Under the pieces are notes generated by a model that ran no database searches, was not told the DNA's origin, and saw only the letters and a list, made by a program, of their open reading frames with translations. From Puccinellia tenuiflora (lineage: Eukaryota; Streptophyta; Magnoliopsida; Poales; Poaceae): a stretch of 64,000 nt of DNA. Numbering within the stretch: the stretch's first letter is position 1; each line of letters opens with the position of its first letter. Location: assembly GCA_012064385.1 (NCBI GenBank), contig QRDG01000025.1, forward strand, positions 450,392 through 514,391, read 5' to 3'. Below are positions 52,113 to 63,557 of this stretch, in pieces. Made by a program: the position numbers and the translations under genes.

Positions 52113-55030
52113 ATGGCCCCCAAGCGTCCCACCAAGGGCACCTCCAAGGCCAAGGCCGCTTCTGGCAGCAGGATCGTCGACATTGCCGCCGAGGCCGCCG
52201 CCGCCGCCGCTCCTTGTTCGAAGAGATCTATCTCCGCCGATTGGTGCGGTTCAACCATCACGGCGGAGCAACTGAAATCGCATCGCCTTGCGGGCCTTCT
52301 TCCATCAAGTGTCAGGGCACGAGCTCCTGGGGACGAATCAGTGCCTTCTCCGGCGAAGGGCGAGGTCGTCATCTTTGCGGAGCATCTTTTCCGCGGCTTC
52401 ACACCCCCCGGTAATTTGTTCTTCCGCCAGCTCCTCGAGTTTTACAAGCTGCGCGTTCATGACCTCGCCCCAAACTCTGTCCTTACCCTCTCCAACTTTG
52501 TTGTTCTCTGTGAGGATTACCTCCAGATCAAACCTGACTTAGATCTATGGCTCGAGTTGTTCTATTGCAACCCTCAACCTGAAACCTCCGGCGGACCCCT
52601 CTTGCAATGCGGCGCTGTAGCTCTCCAGCGTCGCCTAAATTCTGTCTTCCCCAAACCAGTTTTTCCAAATCGCATCAAGGACTGGCAAAAGTCCTTCTTT
52701 TACTGCAAAGACACCTCTCCTGAGGATGAACCTAAACTCCCTCAATTTTCTGAGAGCCGACTGGAGGTGACTCCTGCTATGAAAGCCAGGTGCTCAGAGG
52801 CCGCCCGGCCCAAAGTCGAATCCTTGATCCTCAGAATCCGAGCTCTCCTCTCTCACAACCTGGAAAACATGGATCTTGTCCGCTGCTGGACCACCTGGAA
52901 AATTCAACCGCTGAGTCCTAGGACCCGGCTCATCTGCTCATACACCAGGTGTGTCACAGATGATCTTAGGATGATTGCTAAGTTATCTGATGGTCCTGAA
53001 CTTGGTCGATTAATCAAGAAATTGACCGGGAAGATGGTGAAGGACCAAGCCCACTTTGGGCTCCAGCCTTTTTGCTCCACCTGCCCAGCTCCTGCTGTAA
53101 GTACTTTAACTGTCTTTCCTTCTTGCTTGCTTGCATTATCTCAATCTGCTAACTCAATTTTCTGTTCCCCTCTGCAGCTTACCGACTCCTTCTGGAAGTC
53201 GACCCTTGAAACTGACAAGGGCAAAGGGAGCACCTCTGCTGCTGCAGAGGTTGTTGAGGAAGAAGAAGCCAGCGAGGAGTCCTCTAAAGAGGCTACTGCT
53301 GCTGGTGATGAAAATGAAGATGAGGAGTCCTCACCTGAGGCTCCCACTGTCAATGTTGTTGAGGAGGGGTCCTCCTCTGAAGCACAGCATGCTGACCAGG
53401 AGCATACCGAATCAAGCCCTGCAAGGGCCCAAACCATTTCATCTGAGGAGTCCTCAGATGCCAAGAGTCGCTCTCCGACTCCTCCAGTTCCAAAAAGTGG
53501 GTCCCGGGCTGCTGTGCCCAAGGTTCCTGCCTCACGAGTCCGCAAATCCAGCGGCTCCTCCAGCGAGCCCGAAGAAATTCCTGCACAAGTCCTTGCTGCC
53601 AAGAAAAGGAAATTGCGCTCGAGTGGCCCTGCAGAGTCTCCTCCTCCTCTACCTGTATCACATCAGAGGAAGTCGACCTCTCCTCCCGAGGAGGCTGACT
53701 CCTATGTGTCTGGAATGTCAATCTTCTCTTCTGACTCTCAAGAAGCTTTAGATCTTGAGACAAATGTTGGGTATGACCTTTCTCCTTGGTTTTTACTGGC
53801 ATGTCATCTGTACTTATCTTTAATCTATACCTGAATTTCAATCTGTCCTGTCTCAGAGCCCGGCCCTGCGCCAAGGTCTCCAAGCTACCAGGCATGGATG
53901 ATGTAACTTCCGGCCGAGGAGTTGTACCGCCGTCGACTTCTCAGACGACGAGTACCAAGACAGCTCCTACGACTCCCACATCTATTGGTGCAACAGCTAC
54001 TGGGACTCCCCCTGTACCCGAGTCCGCTCCAAGGACTCGGTTGGAGACTCCTGTGGTGATCCCATCTTCATCTGGAGGTGGAACCCCAACTACTACTGTT
54101 CAAGCGCCTCCGAGTCTGGAAAAGGCGGCTCCCACTTCTCAACTGAATACTGAACCAGCAAAGTCTTCAACTGACTACAGCCGGCTCCGAATATCTGACA
54201 ACAAATCCTTCAACGAGGCCTACATTGAGGCCGTAGAGCTTAATGATCAAGCCTCCAAACTAAAGGATGAGGAGCAAGTAGCCCTCAGAGCCCTTGAGAT
54301 GATTCACAACGTAAGCATTCTAACTTGTGCTCTTTATGCTCTATCCATTAATCCCCTATTACAGTAGCCCCCAAGCACCTTATCTTTGGTGACTTGGAGC
54401 TAAGATAGGTGCTTCATTCTGAAATCAAATCACTTGGTAGGTAGAACAAACTTGCATACTGTAGCCCCCAAGGCCTGAGTCCTTAGCTCTACTAGGACTC
54501 GGGGCTGCTAATTTACTGTCTTTCGGGTCCTTAGACCAAAAAATTTCTGCATGAGTAGCCCCCAAGCGCCGAGTTGTCAGCCTGCGACGACTTGGAGCTA
54601 CCAATATATATTGCTCACTGATATCTTACGGGAAGAAAAAAATTTTTTGTTCTGCGAGTAGCCCCCAAGCGCCAAGTTGCTAACTTGTGGCGACTTGGAG
54701 CTGATGACTTGTCGATTAGGACTCTTGACTGCTGTTTATGAAAAAACTGACTCCTGAGTAGCCCCCAAGCGCCAAGTTGTTAACTTGTAACGTCTTGGAG
54801 CTCATGAGTTATAGAATTTGACTTGTAAAAAATCTGACTTGCACTTTTCTGACTTGTTAATTGTCGACTTATGTATTGCTGACTTCTGCCTTTCATGACT
54901 TCTGCTTTTCCAGACTGTTGTCTCCAAGATGAAAAGAGACATGAAGAAACTGGAAGACGAAGCAGCTACCAGTGCCAAATCTGCTGAATCTGAAAAACAA
55001 CATTCCCTCAAACTGGAGAAGGACTTACAA
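52113..55030 (+). CDS. Transposase_28-like gene, four exons, open to assembly gap
   Basis: ATG at 52113 (GCCATGGCC). Exons 52113-53096, 53178-53770, 53857-54310 and 54914-55030 have GT-AG borders and agree in phase, giving about 716 codons without a stop before the N at 55031. Order: basic/Ala-rich N-terminus (MAPKRPTKGTSKAKA); the PF04195-like domain at about residues 70-300, with AEHLFRGFTPPGNLFFRQLLE and LAPNSVLTLSNFVVLCEDYL; an acidic, Ser/Glu-rich linker; a Ser/Thr/Pro-rich stretch; a C-terminal coiled coil (TVVSKMKRDMKKLEDEAATS). The first intron is only 81 bp and has no in-frame stop, so retention would add 27 residues. It is the best-preserved gene in the window. I infer the accessory ORF of a Tat-type gypsy or related element; no pol is present. 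Confidence 0.75.
54364..54800 (+). repeat. Five ~98-bp intronic units, each with a hairpin
   Basis: GTAGCCCCCAAG starts units at 54364, 54461, 54555, 54658 and 54758, in the third intron of the Transposase_28-like gene. Each is followed by a hairpin of 12-15 bp whose sequence differs between units but stays paired. Unit 1 is AAGCACCTTATCTT with AAGATAGGTGCTT, unit 2 GAGTCCTTAG with CTAGGACTC, and units 3-5 variants of AGCGCCAAGTTG with the matching arm ending CTTGGAGCT. Confidence 0.8.
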
Positions 55031-55229
55031 NGAAACTTGTGCAACGTGTAACATAAACAGCTTCCCTATCTCTTGCTAGTTGAATGCCTTGCTACGGGAC
55101 AAGTAATTTTTATATCAAGACATCGATTTTGAGTTTGTTTTCAGAATGTCTTGTTCAGTGGCCAGCTGTGCTCGCATTTGCTAAAAGATACTGTATCACA
55201 CATTGCTAAACTGATCATTGATTCTTTGG

Positions 55230-55288
55230 TACTACCTCGTATTTTAGTGACCTACCAAAACGTCTTATATTTTGGAACTGAAGTAGTA
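55230..55288. mobile_element. Short Stowaway-like MITE derivative
   Basis: TACTACCTCGTATTTTAGTG and the right end CTTATATTTTGGAACTGAAG followed by TAGTA form an imperfect 20-bp TIR with TA ends. Only about 59 bp, so an internal-deletion derivative. Confidence 0.45.
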
Positions 55289-57770
55289 CCAAATAGCACA
55301 TGGAGAGGCCTGATCGATCTTGAGAAACATACCTTAGTTTTCTACGGAGTGATAAATCTTTACAGATGATGTCAAATATGCAAAAATCCTTAGCAGGGCA
55401 CTACAGATTGATAAAGAAAGGATTGAACAGATCAACCACGGCGCAGACCACAGGAGGCTTAAATTTTTATTGCTATTTTTGGTTGAGCACTTATTTTCTT
55501 TGCGCAACCTACTCTGTAAGTGGCTACATTTCTTTGACCACCTATGTTATCGTGTTCAATTGAACACTTACGGTTTTTTTGACCGTAGGCATACGTTAGT
55601 ATTGATAATAGTATGATACAGAGTTGAGACGAATACAAGTAACAGAAAACTAGGAGAATACAATCGAATATACTGCTGCATACCACCATTGCCGCAACTA
55701 CCAAACATCCACGTCCTTCACCGTTGCCGCAGAAGAAAAACACCAGCAGTTGGTCCACATCTTGACGATGAAGAAACCCCTTGCCATGAGGCGTTAACGA
55801 GCCGAGATTTCCACCATTTTGTAAGGCTGGATCTAGTCCGACAATATCATCCGGAGGAGCCCTCCAAGACTCTTCAACGTCGGATCCGAGGCCAACGCCA
55901 CCCACCCTTCAACAGGTGGCCGGATACCCCACCGTCTTCCGCTGATCCGCAACAGTCAGCACCACCACACTCTAAGAGCAGCCCATCCCCGCCTCCAAGC
56001 CAAGACGCAACGCCAGATTGAAACTGCTCCAACAGCTTGTACTCAACAAGCCTCTCGTCAATGTCCGCAACACCTCCGACGAGCAGCAGCATGGCTGGAA
56101 GACCATTATTCCCTACTAGCACCATCGACATCAGCCCCACCATGATGCAGACGGAGGAAACTCGAAACCTAAAAAAAATCTTAGGACGAAAACACACGCA
56201 CGAATGAGAGCCGGAGCTCCCCTTCCCCTCGTGCCGCCAAGGCGGCGAACGGAGGGGAAAGGGAGTGGCAGATTGCCATCGAGAAGGCATGTCTTTGGAA
56301 CCGCATGCTCCTGATCGCCTCGTGAGGTTGAGAGACCGTTTCCTGTCGGTTCTCATGTGCAACTTCTTTCTTCTTCTTACGTTACCTTTCCTATATGTTG
56401 TTTTTTTTCTTGCAATATGTTCGTTGCTTTAGCTTGCTGGTCTCTTCTTACTTCTAGCCTAGTGGTCTTTTTGGCCCATAGGTTTTGGTGTATCACGAAT
56501 CCATCCAACCCGGTTAGCACGGTTTTTATGGCCCTCCCCTTTGGTGCTCCACCTCTTCTTCAGTCACGCAAAGGTGCACACCGTTAGACTAGTTTTATTG
56601 AGGGAGAGCTCATTACCCCCTCGTATTCTCTATCATCCCCTCTCCCGTTTTGAGAGTCCAGCGTTTTCCTTCCTCGACCCCTCTCCTATTCTCTTTCGTT
56701 GCCTTTGTCGGCCAGAGAGGGGAGGGAAGAGGCGGTCGGGCCTCCTTTGTAGATTAGTCTAGGTTGTTTTATGCCGGGATGGCGGACGGGTGTGATGCCC
56801 TTTTCACGTCGCCTGACTAGGTGGCTACCAAGTTGTGACCTCGTCTTGGTGAAGAGCTTTAGCTACGAGCTTCCATGGTGGGAGGGGCGACGGGAGCGTG
56901 GATGTGAAGGGTGACCTCTCCAATAAGCTCATGGGCGCTGACGGGAGGCGATATAGAGGGGATGGGGTGGTCGAGCATGTTCAGCTAGATTATGGTTTGG
57001 CTACTTCGAGGGAAGGAGGAGTGCATGCACATCTGCGAGTTCCAGAGGCTACGGTGTCTTCATTCCTAGTTCCTCAATGACGACAACATGCTTCCGCCGC
57101 AATCTTTGGCCATGGTGGGCCTCTCTGTGCTCGACTATTGGCTCGAGCATTTTTCTTCCTCCTGGATGGAGGGTCTTCATGGACCTCGGTGCGGGATGCC
57201 TCGTCGGCGACGCCCCAAGTGGCATGTTCCCCGGTGGCGACGTGGGCGCCCGAACCTGGAGGTCGAGTGGAAGCGGTGGAGAAGACCAGGGACATGATCA
57301 CATTTTTATTTCCGTTCCAAGGTCTTTTGTGTAAGTTGCTAGGACTTAGGTGTAATTCCTTATGTTTTTAGGGTCCTCCTTATAAAACTACACCTATAGA
57401 CAAAAGTAATGCAGTTTCCAGACCCTTCCAGTTCGTTCCTGTTAAAAAGTAAAGTAGTTTTATTGATTTATGTATGTCACTGATGACATCACCACATGCA
57501 CATCACCCTCGACTTTGACCGCTTGCATTTCATTTAGCGACATAATGCCTACAGGAAATTTTTTATTTTTTAATGTTTGAGTTAAATCTGGATTTAATTG
57601 TTTTCACCCACGACATCATATTGGGCACCAAACAATTTGGACGATTGTGGTGGTTGTTTAATTCTCTTTTTAGTTAGATCTGGCTTATATTTGATAACCA
57701 AAATATGGTCGGGTAACTGAATTGAAAAACACATAAATGACCCTAAATAAGGGAAGATTTTATATTACCC
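55289..57770. other. Unannotated region
   Basis: About 2.5 kb with no domain that I recognise. GC-rich ORFs occur on both strands (minus 55459-55905 and 55874-56362; plus 56898-57080, 57077-57371), but these look like leader or pseudogene sequence. A long T-run is at 56401. The block 57300-57420 (AGTTGCTAGGACTTAGGTGT...CCTTATAAAACTACACC) has the look of a transposon 3' end. I cannot support a gene call. Confidence 0.35.
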
Positions 57771-57779
57771 ATGAAATAT

Positions 57780-58718
57780 TACATCAAGTGGTGGGCCGTC
57801 CATCAAGGTTGAGAAGTGCAAGTTCAATATGACCATCGCCAAGAGATCATATATTTGAATCTTGCCGTCCATTTGGTAGTTATGGACATGTGAAGATGTG
57901 CCAGTACGACGTTCCCCATAGGGGGTATGGAGGAGCAACTTGCAACTCTTCACAACTGTGTGCAATCAAAAAAGGTTGTTTCGACTTGAAGCGGGCATGA
58001 TCGTCATAATATAGCTCAAGTGAAGTACGTAAGGTAAAGATATAATTTGATAGGTTCATATTTTATCGGTCTCAAGGTTGTTTGTTGTGAGATCGGGTTA
58101 TAAGATCAGATAGTCGGTTCTGTGAAGGGGGCTCTCGAGGTGAGTAGCTTGATCGCATGTTCATAGAGAACCACAAACTTTGCATTTTGGCATCTATCTT
58201 TTTTGTTGATATTTGACTTCTCTCCAAGGTTTTAGAGCTAGTTTGATCTCCATGACAAGCTCAACTTCATTAAAAATGGATTCGTATGAAAAAACTTGTC
58301 ACGCTTTTTTATGTTGGAGGGTTTTACCGGTTCTTTTATAGAGAGGTAAACTCCTTGTCTTGTGGCTTTATCCTTCTTTGTTGATCTTTGATGCTTCTCC
58401 GCATGAAAATTTAGAGCTTGTTGTTACTTTCAAAACAAGAGTTCATAGAAAATGGAATTCGATTGCAAAAGTTATCTCGTTTTTTTATGTCGACACATTT
58501 CATGTTTTACTAAGCTCGGGGGTAGAATCCGGAGCTCCGGATTTTTACTACGGACGTGCAAGGTTAATTCTGAAAATACTTTGACTGGGCTCCAATCAGT
58601 TCCAATACTGCACCTACGAACCTCAGAGCTGAGCCCGGATGCTTCGGTTAGATCTAAAACCGGGCCTCCGGGATAACTCCAAAGTTAGTCAAAACTGCAC
58701 AATGGTAAGATTACCCTT
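57780..58718 (+). repeat. Decayed relic of the gag-only element LTR
   Basis: Weak but ordered matches to the LTRs at 44505 and 58719: ACATGTGAAGATGTGCC...GGGGGTATGGAGGAGCA (57885-57935), 'TTTTATCGGTCTCAAGGTTG...GAGATCGGGTTATAAGATC' (58062-58105), 'GGGGGCTCTCGAGGTGAG' (58125) and CCGG-containing words (58525-58680). It lacks the TATA and U5 part and abuts the younger LTR at 58719. Much older than its neighbours. Confidence 0.6.
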
Positions 58719-59892
58719 TGAAAGGGCATGGTTGCCCCCATGTGTTGTTTTTGGTAATTAATGAAAATCTCTATGGACTAATGTGTGCTTTGAGTTATAT
58801 TTGCAGTGTTGGTCCGTATGGAATGATTGTACTCCATATGTTGGAGTCAAGGCTAAAAGAAGAAGACTATATGTTGATCAAGGCTAAGTGCAAGTTGATC
58901 AACATACAAGACTAGGGCATGTGAAGAAGAAGATCATTTGGTGATCAAGATCCTATGTTGTCCATGGTGGATGGCGTCACGTGGTGATCAGAAGAAGATC
59001 ATTTGTTGATCAAGATCCTATGTTGTCCATGGTGGATGGCGTCACGTGGTGATCATCAAGATAAAGGCCATGTGAAGATATGTCGAAGAATGCCTCTCTC
59101 ATCTTGGTGTATGGGGGAGCAATATGCGTGTCTTCACCAAGCGAAGCAAAATCAAGAAAGGTGATCCACTTGAGAGTAGATCAAGATCGTCATCATCTAG
59201 CTCAAGTGGAATGCGCAAGGCAAAGGTATGATCTTGATAGGGTTTCTATTTTACCGGTCTCGCGGTGTAGTTGTGAGACCGGGTTTTAGGATAGGTAACC
59301 GTACTATCAAGAGGGGCTCTCAAGTGAGCTTTAGCATATCGGTCGTAGAGAGCTCAAACCTTTGCATCCTTGGCATCATCTTTATTGGTTCCTATTTGGC
59401 TCTTATCGTGGTGTGGTATTGGTGCTTGTCGTGCTTGTCATGACAAGCCCAAGGTCACCGAAAACGGTTCCCATATGTGTTCCCTATTGAGTTTTCGGTG
59501 TCGGAGATTTTGTCGGTCCATCTATGCGGAAGGTTTCACTCTTCCATTTATTAGCAAAATCTCCCTTGCTTGGTTTCAATATTCTCACATGTTATTGGAT
59601 AGCATTTGTCGTCCTCTTTCCAACAAAAGTGGTTTTGTGTTATTCGGACGTCATATGCAAAAGATATGGTTTTTCCGGGTTTTAATAAAAGGGTTTTACC
59701 TCTCACCATTTGGCTTTACCATATCTTGTTGAACAATGATGTTTCTGTGCATATTCTTGTAGTGCTCGTTGTGACGATTCCAACGAGTCCAAGTTTACCG
59801 AAAACGGAGTTCGTATGTGGTAGATATTAAGTTTTCGGTATCGGAAGTTTTTAGACAGAATTTTAGAGGGAAAAGAAAAAAGGGGGGAGTGC

Positions 59893-60165
59893 TGCCGGCC
59901 TCACCACCGGCCTGGGCGGCTCCCAGGCCGGCCCGTTCGGGCATCACCCCGGCCACACACCCGGCCTGGGCCGGTTCACCGGCCGGCTCCTCAGGTGGGC
60001 TCCGGCCTCCGCGCCGGCCTGGGCCGGTTCCCCGGCCGGCCCACCGGGTGGCCGCTCTGACCGCTTGGCGCCCCGGCCCCGCTGCCGGCCTGGGCCGGCT
60101 CCCAGGCCGGCCCACTCGGGTGGTGCCCCGCCCCCTCACCGGCCTGGGCCGGTTGCCAGGCGGCC
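59893..60165. repeat. GGCCGG-rich array in LTR
   Basis: Units of roughly 60-65 bp built on 'GGCCTGGGCCGGTTC' and CAGGCCGGCCC, at least four copies. It ends about 70 bp before the TATA box. Not alignable with the CCGGAATTCCGG array at the same place in the LTR at 45381-45760, but similar in type to the array of the unrelated element at 3711-3906. Confidence 0.8.
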
Positions 60166-60238
60166 TGCCTGCCTTTTTCCTTCTCTCTCTTTTTTCCTGC
60201 GCACTAAAATGACCCAACGGCTCCATTTTCGGAGCCCC

Positions 60239-60246
60239 TATTTAAG
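60239..60246 (+). promoter_or_regulatory. TATA box of second LTR copy
   Basis: TATTTAAG followed by GGGCTTCTTCCCC, aligned with TATAAAAA at 45794. Confidence 0.55.
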
Positions 60247-61378
60247 GGGCTTCTTCCCCAAAATAAAGTAACCTTTTTGCCAACTCTTGAGCTATTCTCT
60301 CTCCTCCATTGTTGACCTCTTGAGCTTGGCTTTCTTTCATTCTCTCCACTAGTTCGTGCTATCTTTTTGAGAGAAAAGAGAGAGGAGATTTAGATCCGTG
60401 TTTCCACCAATTGATTTCTCCTCTAAGTGAGGAGAACACTTTGGATCTAAATCTTTGGAGTTTCTTTGTGTTCCTCCTTTGTTCTTCCTCTCTAATCCCT
60501 CCCAAGCATTAGTTGCTTTGGTTGGATTCGGGTTGGAAGAACTTGACCACTTAGTGTGTTCTTGCCATTGCATTAGTTGCATCGGTTTGAGTTCTCCACG
60601 GTGATTCGTGGAAAGTGAAGTTGAGAAGCTTGTTACTCTTGGGTACTTTGGTGCCCTAGAGCTTGTTCCTCTAGGGCACGTTGGTACCCTAGACGGTTTG
60701 ATTTCTCGGAGTCTTGGTGGCTTACGGGATTTGTTGGGAGCCTCCAATTGTGGAGTGTGGCTCAACCTTGTTGCTTCGGAGCTTTGGTAGCTACGAAGAT
60801 ATTGCCGGGAGCCATCAATTGAGTTGTGGTGTGTGCCCCGGCCTTGGGCATCGAGTCTTGGCGGCTCGATGCATTTGGTGAAGACCCTCCAACTTGTGGA
60901 GTGAGCTTCACCCTTGTAAAGGTTCTAGTTGTCAACCTCAACGGCAACATAGTGACAAGTGCCTCGCCACATTGGTGGTAAGACACAACGGAGGTACGGT
61001 GTGCCATATCAAGGCTACTCGGTGTTTCACATTGGTGAACACCGCGCCGCTCCAACGGAGACTAGCTTCCATTGGGAAGTGAACTTCGGGATAAAATCAT
61101 CGTCTCCAAGTGCCTCGGTATTTCTATCCCGAGCTTCTTACTTATGCTATTTACTTTGTGATAGGCATTAGCTTAAAGTCATATATCTTGCTATCACCTA
61201 GTTGATCATATTGCTTAGCATAAGTTGTTGGTGCACATAGGTGAACCTAGCTAGTTTAGGTTTTGGCTTGATAAATTAAACGTTAGTTTTATTCCGCATT
61301 TATTCAAGCCTTAACCGTAATAATTTTAAATCGCCTATTCACCCCCCCCCCCTCTAGGCGACATCCGTGTCCTTTCAA

Positions 61379-61390
61379 TTGGTATCAGAG
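61379..61390 (+). other. PBS (initiator Met tRNA)
   Basis: TGGTATCAGAGC, 2 nt after the LTR end, in the context CTTTCAATTGGTATCAGAGC. Confidence 0.9.
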
Positions 61391-61432
61391 CGGGTTCTCT
61401 CTTTATAGGGCTTCACGGCCTAGAGAGTAAAG

Positions 61433-63557
61433 ATGTCGTCTAGTGGTTTAGGGCACAATGATTCTTTAATATTCGATGGCACTAATTATAATGACTGGAG
61501 AAATCGCATGCTAGATTATTTTCGGGACATTGATCCATATATAGAGCAAATTCTAGATATGGGTTTTTCTCCTCTAGAGGATGAGGAAAATTCTTATCTA
61601 GATGATGGAGCTTCTAACGTGATTTTCAAGTCTTTGAGTAATGCAGTTGCCTTGTCAATCTCTCCTTATCGGAGTGCTCATGAGCTATGGACCAAGCTTC
61701 AAGACAATTATGGTGTGTCCATGGATAGTGAGAATGATTGTTCTCCCTCCATCCTCCGGGCGTAATGTGTTCTCAACTTCGTCTACCTCACCTACATGTG
61801 GCAAGCCACAAAATAATGCAATGGTGAGTAGGGATAAATTTTGCAATAATGATAGTGAGATTCTATAGATGATATGTCATATCTATCTTATTGCAATGAT
61901 TTATCTTTGGACTTAAACACATCTAGAACTATAAATGTTTCACATGCTTGTGTTAATAGTCCTTGCATATCTTCTAAATCGTCAAGTAGTGATGATCATG
62001 ACAATAATAATGATGATGAAGAAGATGATGCTTACTTTAATAATAAAGGTCTAATGGTTCTTAATGCTATTTCAAAGAATGAAAATGCTTGTGAGAACTA
62101 CATGAAATTATGAGCACCCTTGTTGAGCGAGGGCTTACTATTGAACATTTGGAAGCTCGTGAAAATGAAAGTCCTTAGCCGCGAACGTGATTATGCAAAC
62201 ACGATTGCGGATCTTGAGGAAGCTCTTGAAGAAGAACAAACCACCAAGAAATCTCTTGAGGAGACATTTACTCTAGAGTTATCTAAAGTAAATGAAACCC
62301 ATGATAGAGCTCTCAAGGTGGCTAATGATTTTAAAATTAAAAATGATGAGCTTGTTGTTGAAATTGCTAGACTTCTTGAGGCTAATGTGAAATTTGAAAA
62401 GGATGTCAAGTCCTTGGAAGATTCTCTTGCACATCTCACTAAGTCTCATGATCAACTCCAAGCTCAATTACTAAAAGAGCTTCCTACTTGTTCTCCCATT
62501 TCTATTAATGTTGATGCTTGTGCTACTAACTCTATTTCTTGTGAAGCATCCATTTTAAAGGAGAATGTTGAGCTAAGGGCTCAACTTAAATTGCTAACTA
62601 GCAATTATGAGATATTGGAAGAAAGTCATGAGAAGCTCTCGAGCTCTCATGAAGATCTTCTCGTATCTCATGATAAGCTAAAGTTAGCTCATGAGGCAAT
62701 TGCTACCAAGGTAATATCTAGTGAGCCTCATGTGGACAATGGCACAACTTCTAATAAAAATGCTAAAATGCCATGTGCTAGTCCTTGTAATTCTTCATCT
62801 CACACTAATGCTAAATCATATGTTGAATTACATTTTGTGCCTAGTTGCTCTAACAATGAAGCTTCAACTTCCGCTAGTACTTGTGTAGCTACTAACCTTG
62901 TAGGGAAGACTAAAGAGCACAAGGCACAAGCCACTTCTTTGAAGAAAGATGTGGAGAAACGTCATAAAGGGAAGGCCACACTTGACAACATGTTGAGTGT
63001 ACAAAAATCCCCCAATGACAAGAGTGGACTTGGATTCAACTCCAATATCAAGAACAAGTCCAAGAGTAGCAATAAGAAGGGCCAAGAACAAGTCAATCAC
63101 TCGGCCAAGATTGTTTGCTTCAAGTGCAAAATTGAAGGGCATCATGTTAGAGATTGCCCAATGAAGAAGAAAGCCTCTTAGTGAGAAGCAACTAGGGAAG
63201 AGGCCTTTTGTTCAATCTCTTGCTCAACCTCGGGTTGAACAAAGGCAACCTCCTAAGAAGACTCAAGTCATTGCTCCTCAAGTTGAGGTGCCTATTAAGA
63301 AGAAAGAAAAGAGTCGATATTGCTACTTATGCCGTGAGAAGGGCCATTTGGCTTCTTCATGCACAAACGGTACTCTATCCAACCCCATAATTATTGATGA
63401 TGTTTATTCTCTTAGGAAGGATAGGGTTGGCAATGTGTTTGCCAAATATGTGGGAACTCAAAGTGGTGTCAAGAAAAGAACCATTTGGGTTGCCAAGCCT
63501 ATTGTGACTAACCTCTTAGGACCCAACTTGGTTGGGGACCAACAAGCTCAAACTTGA
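61433..63557 (+). pseudogene. Full-length gag with frameshifts
   Basis: Starts at ATG 61433 with FDGTNYNDWRNRM and HELWTKLQDNYGVS (UBN2/DUF4219 type). It continues through a coiled coil (62200-62460, LEEEQTTKKSLEETF heptads), a Ser/Thr-rich linker and two CCHC knuckles (CFKCKIEGHHVRDC near 63118-63160, CYLCREKGHLASSC near 63320-63362). It ends at TGA 63557 with LLGPNLVGDQQAQT. Compared with the fragments at 46867 and 36192 it has frame changes near 61755, 61868, 62112 and 63175, so it is not translatable as one protein. The gag-to-PPT segment is again non-coding, so the family appears to be gag-only by design and depends on pol from elsewhere. Confidence 0.75.

Larger units (their letters stand above)
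58719..61376 (+). mobile_element. 5' LTR of second gag-only element copy
   Basis: 2,658 bp from TGAAAGGGCATGG to CTTTCA, followed by a PBS. Internal tandem duplication of GTCCATGGTGGATGGCGTCA near 58955-59060. A GGCCGG array occupies 59893-60165, the promoter TATTTAAG is at 60239-60246, and the C-run at 61340-61351 may be unstable. The element continues to the right edge; its 3' LTR is outside the window. Confidence 0.85.

Noticed and set aside
55459..56362. Minus-strand ORFs of 148 and 162 codons
   Set aside because: No domain, no splice or start context; could be a decayed gene but not supportable.
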